The position numbers and the translations under genes were made by a program. This document shows positions 52,186-60,029 of a stretch of DNA of 64,000 bases, one piece after another (positions within the stretch are counted from its first letter, which is position 1; every line of letters begins with the position of its first letter). Source of the stretch: Bog-756 sp963727955. Its GTDB lineage: Bacteria > Actinomycetota > Acidimicrobiia > Acidimicrobiales > RAAP-2. The stretch covers positions 186,001-250,000 of the forward strand of contig CAVSII010000007.1 of the NCBI GenBank assembly GCA_963727955.1, read 5' to 3'. The notes below the pieces were generated by a model, which saw only the letters and a list, made by a program, of their open reading frames with translations, was not told where the DNA came from and searched no databases.

Positions 52186-52818
52186 ATGAAAAGATTTTTG
52201 CTTTGCATTACCGGGGTTGTTCTTCTGAGCGCGGCGGTGACGTTCGTCGGCACCGGTGTGGCGTCGGCCAACCCGCTCCCCGCCATCGGGACGGCCAATT
52301 GCGCCATCAGCGGGACCGGCACCTTCCATCCTCACCTGCTGGCTTCGGGAACGAGCTTCGGTGAAACGGTCAAATTCCTCGGCACGTCCAGTTCGTGTAC
52401 CGCGAGCGCGACTGTGACGACAGCCGGCACACCGGTGACCATCACCGGAATGACCGTCAAAGGGGTGGGCAAGCTCATCAATTCGGCCACTGGCACGTTT
52501 GCCAACGGCTGCCCCAACTTCAACACCCAGGATGTGATCCGGGCCATGAAGTTGAAGGTCACGTGGACGGCAACCCCGGCCATCCGGCCAACGGTGGTCA
52601 CCTACGTCAACGGCACGATTCCTCTGGTCTCACCGTCGGGATCGTTCGACCAGATATCGGCGCCTTCGGGAGCGACGACCACCATTACCGGCTCGTTCGC
52701 TTCATCGCCGGCCGCCCTCCTGGCCCTGATCACCAATGTCTTGTACGCCTGTTCCTCGACCTGGGGCCCCTACTCCGCCTTCACCTTCGGTAGCCCCTCG
52801 TCTCTCAACTTCACCTGA
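52186..52818 (+). CDS. Secreted protein of unknown function
   Basis: A 210-residue exported protein: signal peptide MKRFLLCITGVVLLSAAVTF...GVASA, then a beta-rich Thr/Ser/Gly mature part of ~180 residues (ANCAISGTGTFHPHLLASGT, GTPVTITGMTVKGVGKLINS, VTWTATPAIRPTVVTYVNGT, ATTTITGSFASSPAALLALI). It has four Cys in the mature region. No family recognised with confidence; similar anonymous secreted proteins exist in actinobacteria. Confidence 0.7.
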   Translation: MKRFLLCITGVVLLSAAVTFVGTGVASANPLPAIGTANCAISGTGTFHPHLLASGTSFGETVKFLGTSSSCTASATVTTAGTPVTITGMTVKGVGKLINSATGTFANGCPNFNTQDVIRAMKLKVTWTATPAIRPTVVTYVNGTIPLVSPSGSFDQISAPSGATTTITGSFASSPAALLALITNVLYACSSTWGPYSAFTFGSPSSLNFT

Positions 52819-52848
52819 CGAGCCACATCATCTGACGAGCCACATCAT
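52815..52848 (+). repeat. 17-bp direct repeat at the 3-prime end
   Basis: CTGACGAGCCACATCAT at 52815-52831 and 52832-52848; the first contains the TGA stop. A third partial copy (CTGACGAG) follows. Same unit length as the triplicate at 22823 but unrelated sequence. Confidence 0.85.
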
Positions 52849-52854
52849 CTGACG

Positions 52855-52896
52855 AGCTGAGGCGCTCCGCCGCCGTGTTGGCAGGGCGCCTCAGCT
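52855..52896 (+). terminator. Likely terminator hairpin
   Basis: AGCTGAGGCGC (52855-52865) pairs with GCGCCTCAGCT (52886-52896), an 11-bp perfect stem with a 20-base loop just after the secreted-protein gene. The loop is long and there is no strong U-tract, so termination strength is uncertain. Confidence 0.6.
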
Positions 52897-53055
52897 GTCG
52901 ATGACCGTGCCGGCATGTGAGGGAGCCATACTGCTCCTGCGCCGCTGGCTATGCAGTCCCTTGGGCTGCGGCTTGAGGCAGGCCCGGGAACGTTCGGTCG
53001 TGGGTCAGCCACACGGCCGGATAAGTGACAGCGTCGAATAGGGCATGCTGTCCCA

Positions 53056-53832
53056 ATGAGCGCGCTTGCCACCTACGAGCTGGACGGTCACGTCGCCACC
53101 ATCACCTACAACCGGCCCGGCGCCCTCAACGCCATCAATGCCGAAATGCGTCGAGCTCTCAATGACGCCTTCGACCGGTTTCGGAGCGACGAGGCGGCCT
53201 GGGTGGCCATCGTCACCGGCGCAGGCAGGGCTTTCTGTGCCGGTGCCGACCTACGTGAGGGGGTCGGGTCGACCGGGGAATTCGCCGGGACTTTTTGGGA
53301 GAAACCCACTGTCAATTCGTTCGAGAGCGGTTGGGAGATCTACAAGCCGGTCATCGCCGCCGTCAACGGGTTCTGCCTTGGTTACGGTCTCACCCTGGTC
53401 AGCTGGTGTGACTTCGTGATGGCCAGCGATCGGGCCGAGTTCGGCTATCCCGAAGTCAAGATGGGAGTCCCTGCCGTGGTCGGTGCCATCCGGCTACCGC
53501 AGAGGATCAATTGGCAGTACGCCATGGAGATGCTTCTCACCGGTGACCGGATCGACGCCGTCCGGGCCAAGGACATAGGACTGGCCGGTTGGGTGGTGCC
53601 CCACGAGAGGTTGATGGATGAAGCTCGTGCTCTGGCTGGTCGGCTGGTGTCGGCCGCTCCCCTGGCCGCTCGGGCCAGCAAGGAAGTGGCCATGCGCTCG
53701 GCCTCCCTACCTCCGGTCGAGGCCATACGCTTCGGTGAGACCATGCGCATAATGGTCGCAAACACCGAGGACGCCGCAGAAGGTGGGCGGGCGGTGTCCG
53801 AGGGCCGCACGCCGCGTTGGCAGGGTCGCTGA
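53056..53832 (+). CDS. Enoyl-CoA hydratase/isomerase (crotonase) family
   Basis: A 258-residue crotonase. ITYNRPGALNAINAEMRRAL and AIVTGAGRAFCAGADLREGV are the family signature ('GAGRAFCAGADL'), NGFCLGYGLTLVSWCDFVMA forms the oxyanion-hole region, EFGYPEVKMGVPAVVGAIRL follows and GRTPRWQGR ends it. Catalytic Glu at the usual positions: one in the 'EFGYPE' segment may serve, the other is not clear, so the exact reaction (hydration or isomerisation) is open. Acts on acyl-CoA in the cytoplasm. Confidence 0.85.
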   Translation: MSALATYELDGHVATITYNRPGALNAINAEMRRALNDAFDRFRSDEAAWVAIVTGAGRAFCAGADLREGVGSTGEFAGTFWEKPTVNSFESGWEIYKPVIAAVNGFCLGYGLTLVSWCDFVMASDRAEFGYPEVKMGVPAVVGAIRLPQRINWQYAMEMLLTGDRIDAVRAKDIGLAGWVVPHERLMDEARALAGRLVSAAPLAARASKEVAMRSASLPPVEAIRFGETMRIMVANTEDAAEGGRAVSEGRTPRWQGR

Positions 53833-53936
53833 GAGCCGCCGTCGGCTGATCCGACGCCTACGGACCTGCGCTGGCGCTGATCCCTGATGCGCGGCAGGCC
53901 GATGGCTGATGCTCCGAGGCCCGAGCTCTGACCGGC

Positions 53937-55859
53937 TCAGCCGCCGAAGCTCGCCATCGACGCCACCGGTTCGTTGAGGCGGGTACCTCCCATCGACCCG
54001 AAGAAGCGGGCGTCGCCGAAGGCGAAGATGCCCCCGTCGGAGGCCACCTCCCAGTAACCGCGGCCGTCGGGCGTGGACGTCATCGACACCACGGGCTTGT
54101 TGAGGCGGGTGCCCCCCATCGACCCGTAGAAACGGGCGTCGCCGAAGGCGAAGATGCCCCCGTCGGAGGCCACCTCCCAGTAACCACCGCCGTCGGGTGT
54201 GGGGGCGATCGACACGATCGGCGCGTTGAGCCAATGACCGCCCATCGACCCGTAGAAGTGGGCGTTGCCGAAGGCGAAGATGCCCCCGTCGGAGGCCACC
54301 TCCCAGTAGCCACCACCGTCCGGCCCGGCGGCCATGGCCACGATGGGCTTGTTGAGGCGGGTGCCCCCCATCGACCCGAGATTGAGGGCGTCTCCGAAAC
54401 TGGCGATGTCCCCGAGTCGATCGACTTCCCAGTAACCGCCGCCGTCGGGTGCAACGGCCATACCCACCACCGGTGCGCGGATGGTGTGGCCGCCAAGCGA
54501 CCCGTAGAACGGGGCGCCGAAGGAGAAGATTCCCCCGTCGGAGGCCACCTCCCAGTACCCGCCGGTGGGGTCCGCGGCCATTCCCACCACCGGGGCGTTC
54601 AACCGCTGACCACCCATCGAACCGAGGAATGGAGCCCGGAAGGAGAAGATGCCACCGTCGGTTGCCACCAGTCGGTAGCCCTGGCCCAGCTGGTCCGGGC
54701 AGGTCGGTGCGAGCGGTTGTGGGGTCGAGGAGGGCCCGAGCAGGATCGGCGTCCCGTCGACGACGCACAGGGGGTCCATCCGGAGACTGCGGGCACCGGT
54801 CGGGTAGCCGACGTGGCCGGCTGTCCAGGCGTTGTAGGCCATCCATAGCGTCCCACTGGTGTCGGTGAAGATCGATGGCGCTCCCGGTCCGGCCGCCGAC
54901 CCCTTCGATGCGAATACCGCCGTGCCGTCGGGGTCACTACAGGGGCCGGTGGGTCCCTGGCAGTCGGCGTAGGCGATGGCATAGCTGCTGGTCTGCCAGT
55001 CCCCACCCGAAAAGAAGAGCAGCCACCGACCACCCAGGTCGACCATTTCGGGCTGTTCGATGGTGGTCTCCCAAGCCCTGTTCTGGGTGAGGAGGGCGGT
55101 AGTCGGCCCGCTCAGGGAGGCGCCGTCGCCGTCGAAGATGACGGCAGATGACCACAAGGTGGCGGGCGACGTCGAGCCCATACCGTCGTTGTTCTTCCAG
55201 GCTAGGTGGTAGGTGCCCGAGGCACCCTGGTAGACGTCGGGATCGATGGAGCCACCCAGATTGGCCTGGCAGACGACGGGTCCGGCCGAATGGTCGACGT
55301 AGGGGCCGACCGGATCGGTTCCCTCGGCCACCCCGACGCAGTAGTGGCCGACCGAGGGGTCCCATGCGGCGTAGAACAGATAGAACCGACCACCGACCTG
55401 GATCATCGATGGGGCCCAGGCTGCACCATTGCCCGGCGCCCGCGACGCCCAGGCACTGATCTGGCAGGTACCGGCGGTCACGGTGCCCGATTGACAGGGC
55501 AGGGCTTCGCTGACATCGGGGCTGAACAGGAGGGTCTGAGGCCAACGGGCCAGGTTGTCGGTGGTCATGACCGGGACGTTGAAGAACCCGTCCCCGGTGG
55601 AGAAGGCGTAGTACTGGCTGCCCAGCCGCACGACATCCGAGTCCGGGGTATCCAAGGGGGAGAGAGGATTGCTGTAGGTGCCCGGGAGGCCGGCGGAAGC
55701 CGGGGGTGCGCCCAACGGAACCAGAGCACCGACAGCCACGACGGCCAGTGCCAGGAGGGCGCACCAATGCCTTCGCCGTCGAGTGTCGCGGCGGAGGCGG
55801 ATGGGACGGTGGTAACCGGGTGGGGAGACCGACGTTCGGGGCAGCATCGGTCCGCTCAT
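53937..55859 (-). CDS. GH43-like secreted protein with six C-terminal 42-residue repeats
   Basis: A 640-residue exported protein. ATG 55859 overlaps the stop of the VOC gene (TGATG), so translation is coupled. A basic N-terminus and CALLALAVVAVGALVPLGAP...ASA form the signal. Residues about 60-380 fit the five-bladed GH43-type beta-propeller: SPLDTPDSDVVRLGSQYYAF (Asp), LGGSIDPDVYQGASGTYHLA (Asp) and ETTIEQPEMVDLGGRWLLFF (Glu), the positions expected for nucleophile/pKa pair/acid in arabinan/xylan enzymes. Residues about 410-640 are six repeats (VASDGGIFAFGDARFYGSMG ...) like those at 2767-3506. Confidence 0.8.
   Translation of the reverse strand: MSGPMLPRTSVSPPGYHRPIRLRRDTRRRRHWCALLALAVVAVGALVPLGAPPASAGLPGTYSNPLSPLDTPDSDVVRLGSQYYAFSTGDGFFNVPVMTTDNLARWPQTLLFSPDVSEALPCQSGTVTAGTCQISAWASRAPGNGAAWAPSMIQVGGRFYLFYAAWDPSVGHYCVGVAEGTDPVGPYVDHSAGPVVCQANLGGSIDPDVYQGASGTYHLAWKNNDGMGSTSPATLWSSAVIFDGDGASLSGPTTALLTQNRAWETTIEQPEMVDLGGRWLLFFSGGDWQTSSYAIAYADCQGPTGPCSDPDGTAVFASKGSAAGPGAPSIFTDTSGTLWMAYNAWTAGHVGYPTGARSLRMDPLCVVDGTPILLGPSSTPQPLAPTCPDQLGQGYRLVATDGGIFSFRAPFLGSMGGQRLNAPVVGMAADPTGGYWEVASDGGIFSFGAPFYGSLGGHTIRAPVVGMAVAPDGGGYWEVDRLGDIASFGDALNLGSMGGTRLNKPIVAMAAGPDGGGYWEVASDGGIFAFGNAHFYGSMGGHWLNAPIVSIAPTPDGGGYWEVASDGGIFAFGDARFYGSMGGTRLNKPVVSMTSTPDGRGYWEVASDGGIFAFGDARFFGSMGGTRLNEPVASMASFGG
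53940..54681 (-). repeat. Six tandem 42-residue protein repeats
   Basis: Six copies of the same module found in the gene at 1473-3509, core VASDGGIFAFGDARFYGSMG. The DNA of successive copies is very similar (e.g. GCCGAAGGCGAAGATGCCCC recurs), so recombination or slippage within this array is plausible, unlike the left-hand array. The third copy is degenerate (VDRLGDIASFGDALNL). Confidence 0.85.
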
Positions 55860-56335
55860 CACCGGCGGGGGCCGTCGCCGGCAGTGGCCCGGCCGTCGAC
55901 TCCTGTGCCGGCCGTCCACAGGAACTCCCAGCGGTTTCCCTCCGGATCAGCCAGAACAGCGGATCGACCGCCCCAGGGATGGTCCTGTGGAGGCGCCACC
56001 GCTGTGGCGCCGGCCTGCAAGGCAGTGTCGAAGCATCGGTTGACCTGATCGGCAGCATCGACCCGCACCACCAAGGTCACTCCGGGTCGGTCCCCGGTCG
56101 ACGAGCCGGCCGGTTGGGGATCGGATCCAACGGGATAGAGCGTGAGGTCGATTCCCCCCAGGACAAAGGTGGCCAGCGCGTCGGAAGCCCCCGGCCGCTC
56201 CTGCCAACCCAGGGCCCGGTAGAAGGCACGCAGTCGGGGCAGCTGGCAGGCGCTCAGGACGACCATGTCCAGTCGGGCGGGCACGGGATCATCCGATCCC
56301 TCGAAGCTGTCGCCGACGACAACGGGCGCATCCAT
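55859..56335 (-). CDS. VOC family protein
   Basis: A 158-residue glyoxalase-like protein. ATG 56335 follows GGAGGTGG. DMVVLSACQLPRLRAFYRAL is the first module start (no His at the usual ligand place) and GGRSAVLADPEGNRWEFLWT the end, with Glu in 'GN.WE'. It sits upstream of and overlaps the GH43-like gene by one base, an odd partner for a secreted glycosidase. Confidence 0.8.
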   Translation of the reverse strand: MDAPVVVGDSFEGSDDPVPARLDMVVLSACQLPRLRAFYRALGWQERPGASDALATFVLGGIDLTLYPVGSDPQPAGSSTGDRPGVTLVVRVDAADQVNRCFDTALQAGATAVAPPQDHPWGGRSAVLADPEGNRWEFLWTAGTGVDGRATAGDGPRR

Positions 56336-56437
56336 TGTCCACCTCCGTCTCGTTTTGAACTGCGCGGCCCACCGGTCGGCCAATCTAACGCCAATGTGCC
56401 CCGAACAGGGGCCAAGGCGGACCGGTGAATGCGACGT

Positions 56438-56905
56438 TCAGGGTCGCGTGAGTTGGTTGGTCCGCTCGACCTGATCGATGAGGGAGATGTTGAGCTTGGT
56501 CAACATCTCGCCCAGCGTCTGACGCTCTTCTTCGCTCCACTCGTCGAACATCTGCCGGAGAATCCGACGCCGGCCCCGCTCGACCTCGCGCATGACCCGT
56601 CGTCCGGCGGCGGTGATGGCCAGCTGTGACGACCTCCCGTCACTGGGGTTGGGCAGGCGCTGTGCGAACCCGCTGCTCACCAGGGTGTTGACCTGCCGGG
56701 TCACGGTCGACGCATCGAGTTGGAGAGCGTCGGCCAAGGTGGTGGTGGGAAGTGGACCCAGACGGGCCAGCATGCGGAGGGCCAGATAGCCGGACCGGTC
56801 GACCTGCAGGTACAGCGAACTTTTGCGACCCAGCGTCTCGAGATGGCGGACCAGGGTCAGGAGCTCCATCTCGATGGTGCTGATGGCATCGCCAGCGACG
56901 TCCAC
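56438..56905 (-). CDS. MarR family transcriptional regulator
   Basis: A 155-residue MarR protein from GTG 56905 (GAGGAGG 9 bases upstream). Winged helix: LGPLPTTTLADALQLDASTV, TRQVNTLVSSGFAQRLPNPS, DGRSSQLAITAAGRRVM. Divergent from an MFS exporter (57184), the usual arrangement for a drug-responsive repressor of its transporter. Confidence 0.9.
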   Translation of the reverse strand: MDVAGDAISTIEMELLTLVRHLETLGRKSSLYLQVDRSGYLALRMLARLGPLPTTTLADALQLDASTVTRQVNTLVSSGFAQRLPNPSDGRSSQLAITAAGRRVMREVERGRRRILRQMFDEWSEEERQTLGEMLTKLNISLIDQVERTNQLTRP

Positions 56906-57183
56906 GTTGCGATTCCTCCTCGAACTGTGCCCGGTAGACTTTCCGAAGTGCCTGTACGATACATGCAAATGTGATGGTCGGGTAGCTGGGCAGGACAAGC
57001 GCGACCAGCGGTACGCCTACCGGCCCCCGATTCGATTACCGGGGACGACCTACCGCGACCACGACAGAGCAGGGCCACACGTGGTGGAACGGAAGGAGTC
57101 CCCGAGGTGCACAGAGCCATTTGTAATGGGAGTCGACCGTTTGGGACCCAAGCCCGTCACATCAGTCCGGCGAGGGCGACCTG
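56906..57183. promoter_or_regulatory. MarR-MFS divergent promoter region
   Basis: Contains ACATGCAAATGT (56961-56972), a 4-bp inverted repeat around GCAA that resembles MarR boxes (TTGCATG core), close to the MarR start. GAGGGCGACC before 57184 is the MFS ribosome binding site. Confidence 0.45.
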
Positions 57184-58965
57184 ATGGCCATGACGACCTC
57201 GTCAACGGTGACCGGAAGCGGCAAGGACAGGTACAAGTGGATCGCCCTGTCCAACACCACTCTGGGCATCCTGATGGTGACCATCAACACCTCGATCCTG
57301 CTCATCTCGCTGCCCTCCATTTTCCGAGGCATCGATCTGCAGCCTCTGGCTCCGGGCAACACCTCGTACTTCTTGTGGATCCTGATGGGGTTCCTGCTGG
57401 TGACAGCGGTCCTTGTCGTCAGCTTCGGCCGGGTGGGCGACATGTACGGCCGGGTCCGCATGTACAACCTCGGGTTCGCCATCTTCACCGTGTTCTCCAT
57501 CCTCCTATCCGTCACTTGGATGACCGGGCCCGCCGGGGCCCTGTGGATCATCTTCATGCGCTTCGGCCAGGGCGTGGGTGGTGCATTCCTCTTCGCCAAC
57601 TCGAGCGCCATCGTCACCGACGCCTTCCCGGAGAACGAACGCGGCAAGGCCATGGGCATAAACGGCGTCGCCCTGGTCACCGGATCGTTCCTCGGGCTCA
57701 TACTCGGAGGGGTCCTCGCCCCCATCGAGTGGCGGTTGGTATTCCTGGTGTCTGTGCCGTTCGGCCTGTTCGGCACCGTGTGGGCCTACCTCAAGCTCAA
57801 GGACAACGGTGTCAGGGTCGCCAGCTCGATCGACTGGATCGGCAACATCACCTTCGGCCTCGGACTCATCGCCCTGCTCACCGGCATCGTCTACGGCATC
57901 CAGCCTTACGGCGGCCACACCATGGGATGGACCAGCCCGTTCGTTCTGGCGACCGTTTTCGGCGGTGCGGCCCTTCTGGTGGTGTTCGTCATGATCGAGA
58001 TGCGGGTCGACAATCCGATGATCCAGTTGCACCTGTTCAAGATCCGTGCATACACCGCCGGCGTGGCAGCCATGTTCCTGTCCGCTCTGGGACGAGGGGG
58101 CCTGCAGTTCATCCTCATCATCTGGCTGCAGGGCATCTGGCTGCCCCAGCACGGCTACAACTTCGCCCAGACGCCGCTGTGGGCCGGGATCTACATGATC
58201 CCGCTCACTCTCGGATTCCTGGTCTCGGGTCCCGTGTCGGGGATCATCGCCGACCGGTACGGAGCCCGTGGCATCGCCACCCTCGGCTTGGTCGGCGCCG
58301 CCTGTTGCTACTTGTTGCTCGAACTCCTACCCATGGACTTCAGCTATGTGCCCTTCGCCGTGATCATCCTGTTCTTCTCCCTCTTTTCCGGCATGTTCTT
58401 CTCGCCCAACCAGATGGGCGTCATGAACAGCCTCCCGCCCGACCAAAGGGGGGCGGGAGCCGGCATGAACGCAACCTTCATGAACTCCGCCCAGGTGCTG
58501 TCCATCGGAGTGTTCTTCTCCATCATCACCCTGGGGTTGGCCGCCTCACTGCCCGCCGATCTCTATCGCGGGCTGGTCAGCCAGGGGGTTCCCGTGGCCC
58601 AGGCCACCAAGCTCTCCCATCTGCCTCCCATCGGGAGCCTGTTCGCCGCCTTCCTCGGGTACAACCCCATCAAGACCGAGGTTCCCCACCAGGTGCTGGC
58701 CAACCTCGGTCCTGCCCGGGCCGCCTATCTGACCGGTCGCAGTTTCTTTCCGAAGCTGATCTCCCCCTCTTTCGCCGACGGTCTCCACCTCGCCTTCGAC
58801 TTTGCCGCTGTCACCAGTTTCATCGCCGCCGCCGCCTCGTGGCTGCGGGGGGGAAAGTACCTGTACTCGGAGCAATCCACGACCGACGAGGTAGGGGAGG
58901 GACTGCTCGAGGTGGGGGAGCTGGCCTCGGCCGAGGTGGGCGCCGGTGTGATGGTCGACGACTGA
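57184..58965 (+). CDS. MFS transporter, DHA2 family
   Basis: A 593-residue MFS exporter with about 14 TM segments. The start (YKWIALSNTTLGILMVTINT) resembles DHA2; SFGRVGDMYGRVRMYNLGFA is the 'GR..D..GR' loop; GSFLGLILGGVLAPIEWRLV is motif C. A long periplasmic/cytosolic insertion (PADLYRGLVSQGVPVAQATK ... LANLGPARAAYLTGRSFFPK) before the last helix and an acidic tail (TDEVGEGLLEVGELASAEVG) are typical of actinobacterial versions. Likely regulated by the divergent MarR. Confidence 0.9.
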   Translation: MAMTTSSTVTGSGKDRYKWIALSNTTLGILMVTINTSILLISLPSIFRGIDLQPLAPGNTSYFLWILMGFLLVTAVLVVSFGRVGDMYGRVRMYNLGFAIFTVFSILLSVTWMTGPAGALWIIFMRFGQGVGGAFLFANSSAIVTDAFPENERGKAMGINGVALVTGSFLGLILGGVLAPIEWRLVFLVSVPFGLFGTVWAYLKLKDNGVRVASSIDWIGNITFGLGLIALLTGIVYGIQPYGGHTMGWTSPFVLATVFGGAALLVVFVMIEMRVDNPMIQLHLFKIRAYTAGVAAMFLSALGRGGLQFILIIWLQGIWLPQHGYNFAQTPLWAGIYMIPLTLGFLVSGPVSGIIADRYGARGIATLGLVGAACCYLLLELLPMDFSYVPFAVIILFFSLFSGMFFSPNQMGVMNSLPPDQRGAGAGMNATFMNSAQVLSIGVFFSIITLGLAASLPADLYRGLVSQGVPVAQATKLSHLPPIGSLFAAFLGYNPIKTEVPHQVLANLGPARAAYLTGRSFFPKLISPSFADGLHLAFDFAAVTSFIAAAASWLRGGKYLYSEQSTTDEVGEGLLEVGELASAEVGAGVMVDD

Positions 58966-59010
58966 CCGGCAGGGCACCCACAGGCCGAGGGCACGTCGTA
59001 GGGTACGGCG

Positions 59011-59883
59011 ATGCGTGCCGGTTACGTCGATCTCCCTGACGGTTGGTCGCGTGGGGCTGCGAAGGGGTTGGGGCCATTCGTTACTCGAGAGGAGTTCCAT
59101 CGGGCCGATGGCGCCGTCATGGTGTGGGAGTCGCGCTGGCACCGTAAGCACCCCGGCGGCACCTCGTCCGGATCGACGTGGTGGGCACCGCGCGCTCTCG
59201 GTTGGTGGATCGCTGTACTTTTCGCCATCGGGTCCGTATGTTTCGGGGTCGCCGCATTCCCCCCGTTCGCCATCGCCGTTGGTACCAACGCCGACAATCT
59301 CACCTACTTCATCGGCTCCATCTTCTTTACTGTCGCCGCCTTCCTTCTCTATGTGGAGACGGCCTCCACCGATACACATCTTAATTCCGCCCATCGCCGG
59401 GGTATGCACTTCCTCTTCAGGGTCGAACACCGGCGGATCGACTGGTGGTCAGCCATCGTCCAACTGCTCGGCACTCTCTGGTTCAACCGCACCACTCTCA
59501 GCGCCCTCCTGGTCGGCTTGGGCCACAGTGCCACTCATCACCCGGTGTGGCGACCGGATGTCCTCGGATCGATTTGTTTCCTGATTGCGAGCTGGTTGGC
59601 ATGGGCCGAAGAGTGCCATGGGCCCTTCGCCTGGCACCCGACCGACACCTCGTGGGGAATCACCGCCCTCAACCTGGTCGGATCGGTGGCGTTCGGGATT
59701 TCAGCCATCGCCTCCTACGTCAGGCCCAATGGGCAGATCGTCAGCCTGGCCATCACCAACCTGGGCACGTTCGTCGGGGCACTCTGCTTTCTGGCCGGTG
59801 CCCTCTTGCTCCTGCCGGAGCGGACGGCGACCTCCCCCGATCGTCCGGTTACCGACCCGGTCTCATCCACCAGCGTCACCTGA
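59011..59883 (+). CDS. YrhK-domain membrane protein
   Basis: A 290-residue protein with about six to seven hydrophobic segments (for example GWWIAVLFAIGSVCFGVAAF, YFIGSIFFTVAAFLLYVETA, SLAITNLGTFVGALCFLAGA). RRIDWWSAIVQLLGTLWFNR and TTLSALL match the YrhK-like family ('W....Q..GTL.FN..T'), which is widespread in actinobacteria. Function unknown. Starts at ATG 59011, 45 bases after the MFS gene in the same direction, so possibly co-transcribed. Confidence 0.75.
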   Translation: MRAGYVDLPDGWSRGAAKGLGPFVTREEFHRADGAVMVWESRWHRKHPGGTSSGSTWWAPRALGWWIAVLFAIGSVCFGVAAFPPFAIAVGTNADNLTYFIGSIFFTVAAFLLYVETASTDTHLNSAHRRGMHFLFRVEHRRIDWWSAIVQLLGTLWFNRTTLSALLVGLGHSATHHPVWRPDVLGSICFLIASWLAWAEECHGPFAWHPTDTSWGITALNLVGSVAFGISAIASYVRPNGQIVSLAITNLGTFVGALCFLAGALLLLPERTATSPDRPVTDPVSSTSVT

Positions 59884-60029
59884 AGCTCCCCGGGCGCGAC
59901 GCCGGGACGTACCGGCGCGCCCCACGCATTCTGAGGAGTTCTGTCCCCCCAGGTCCACTCGGAGCCGTAGCTCAACCGAGGTGGCCCGGGCCTGATGAGA
60001 TCGCCGTCGAGATCTGGAAGGATATTCAG

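Noticed and set aside
56823..59039. 738-codon plus-strand ORF
   Set aside because: It is a different frame over the MFS gene; the composition is Arg/His/Pro-rich with no hydrophobic pattern, while the frame from 57184 gives a clear 14-TM transporter.
59445..60029. Upstream extension of the cNMP/TrxR fusion
   Set aside because: This part overlaps the YrhK gene in another frame; GTG 60030 with GGAAGG is a proper start and the cNMP domain begins right after it.
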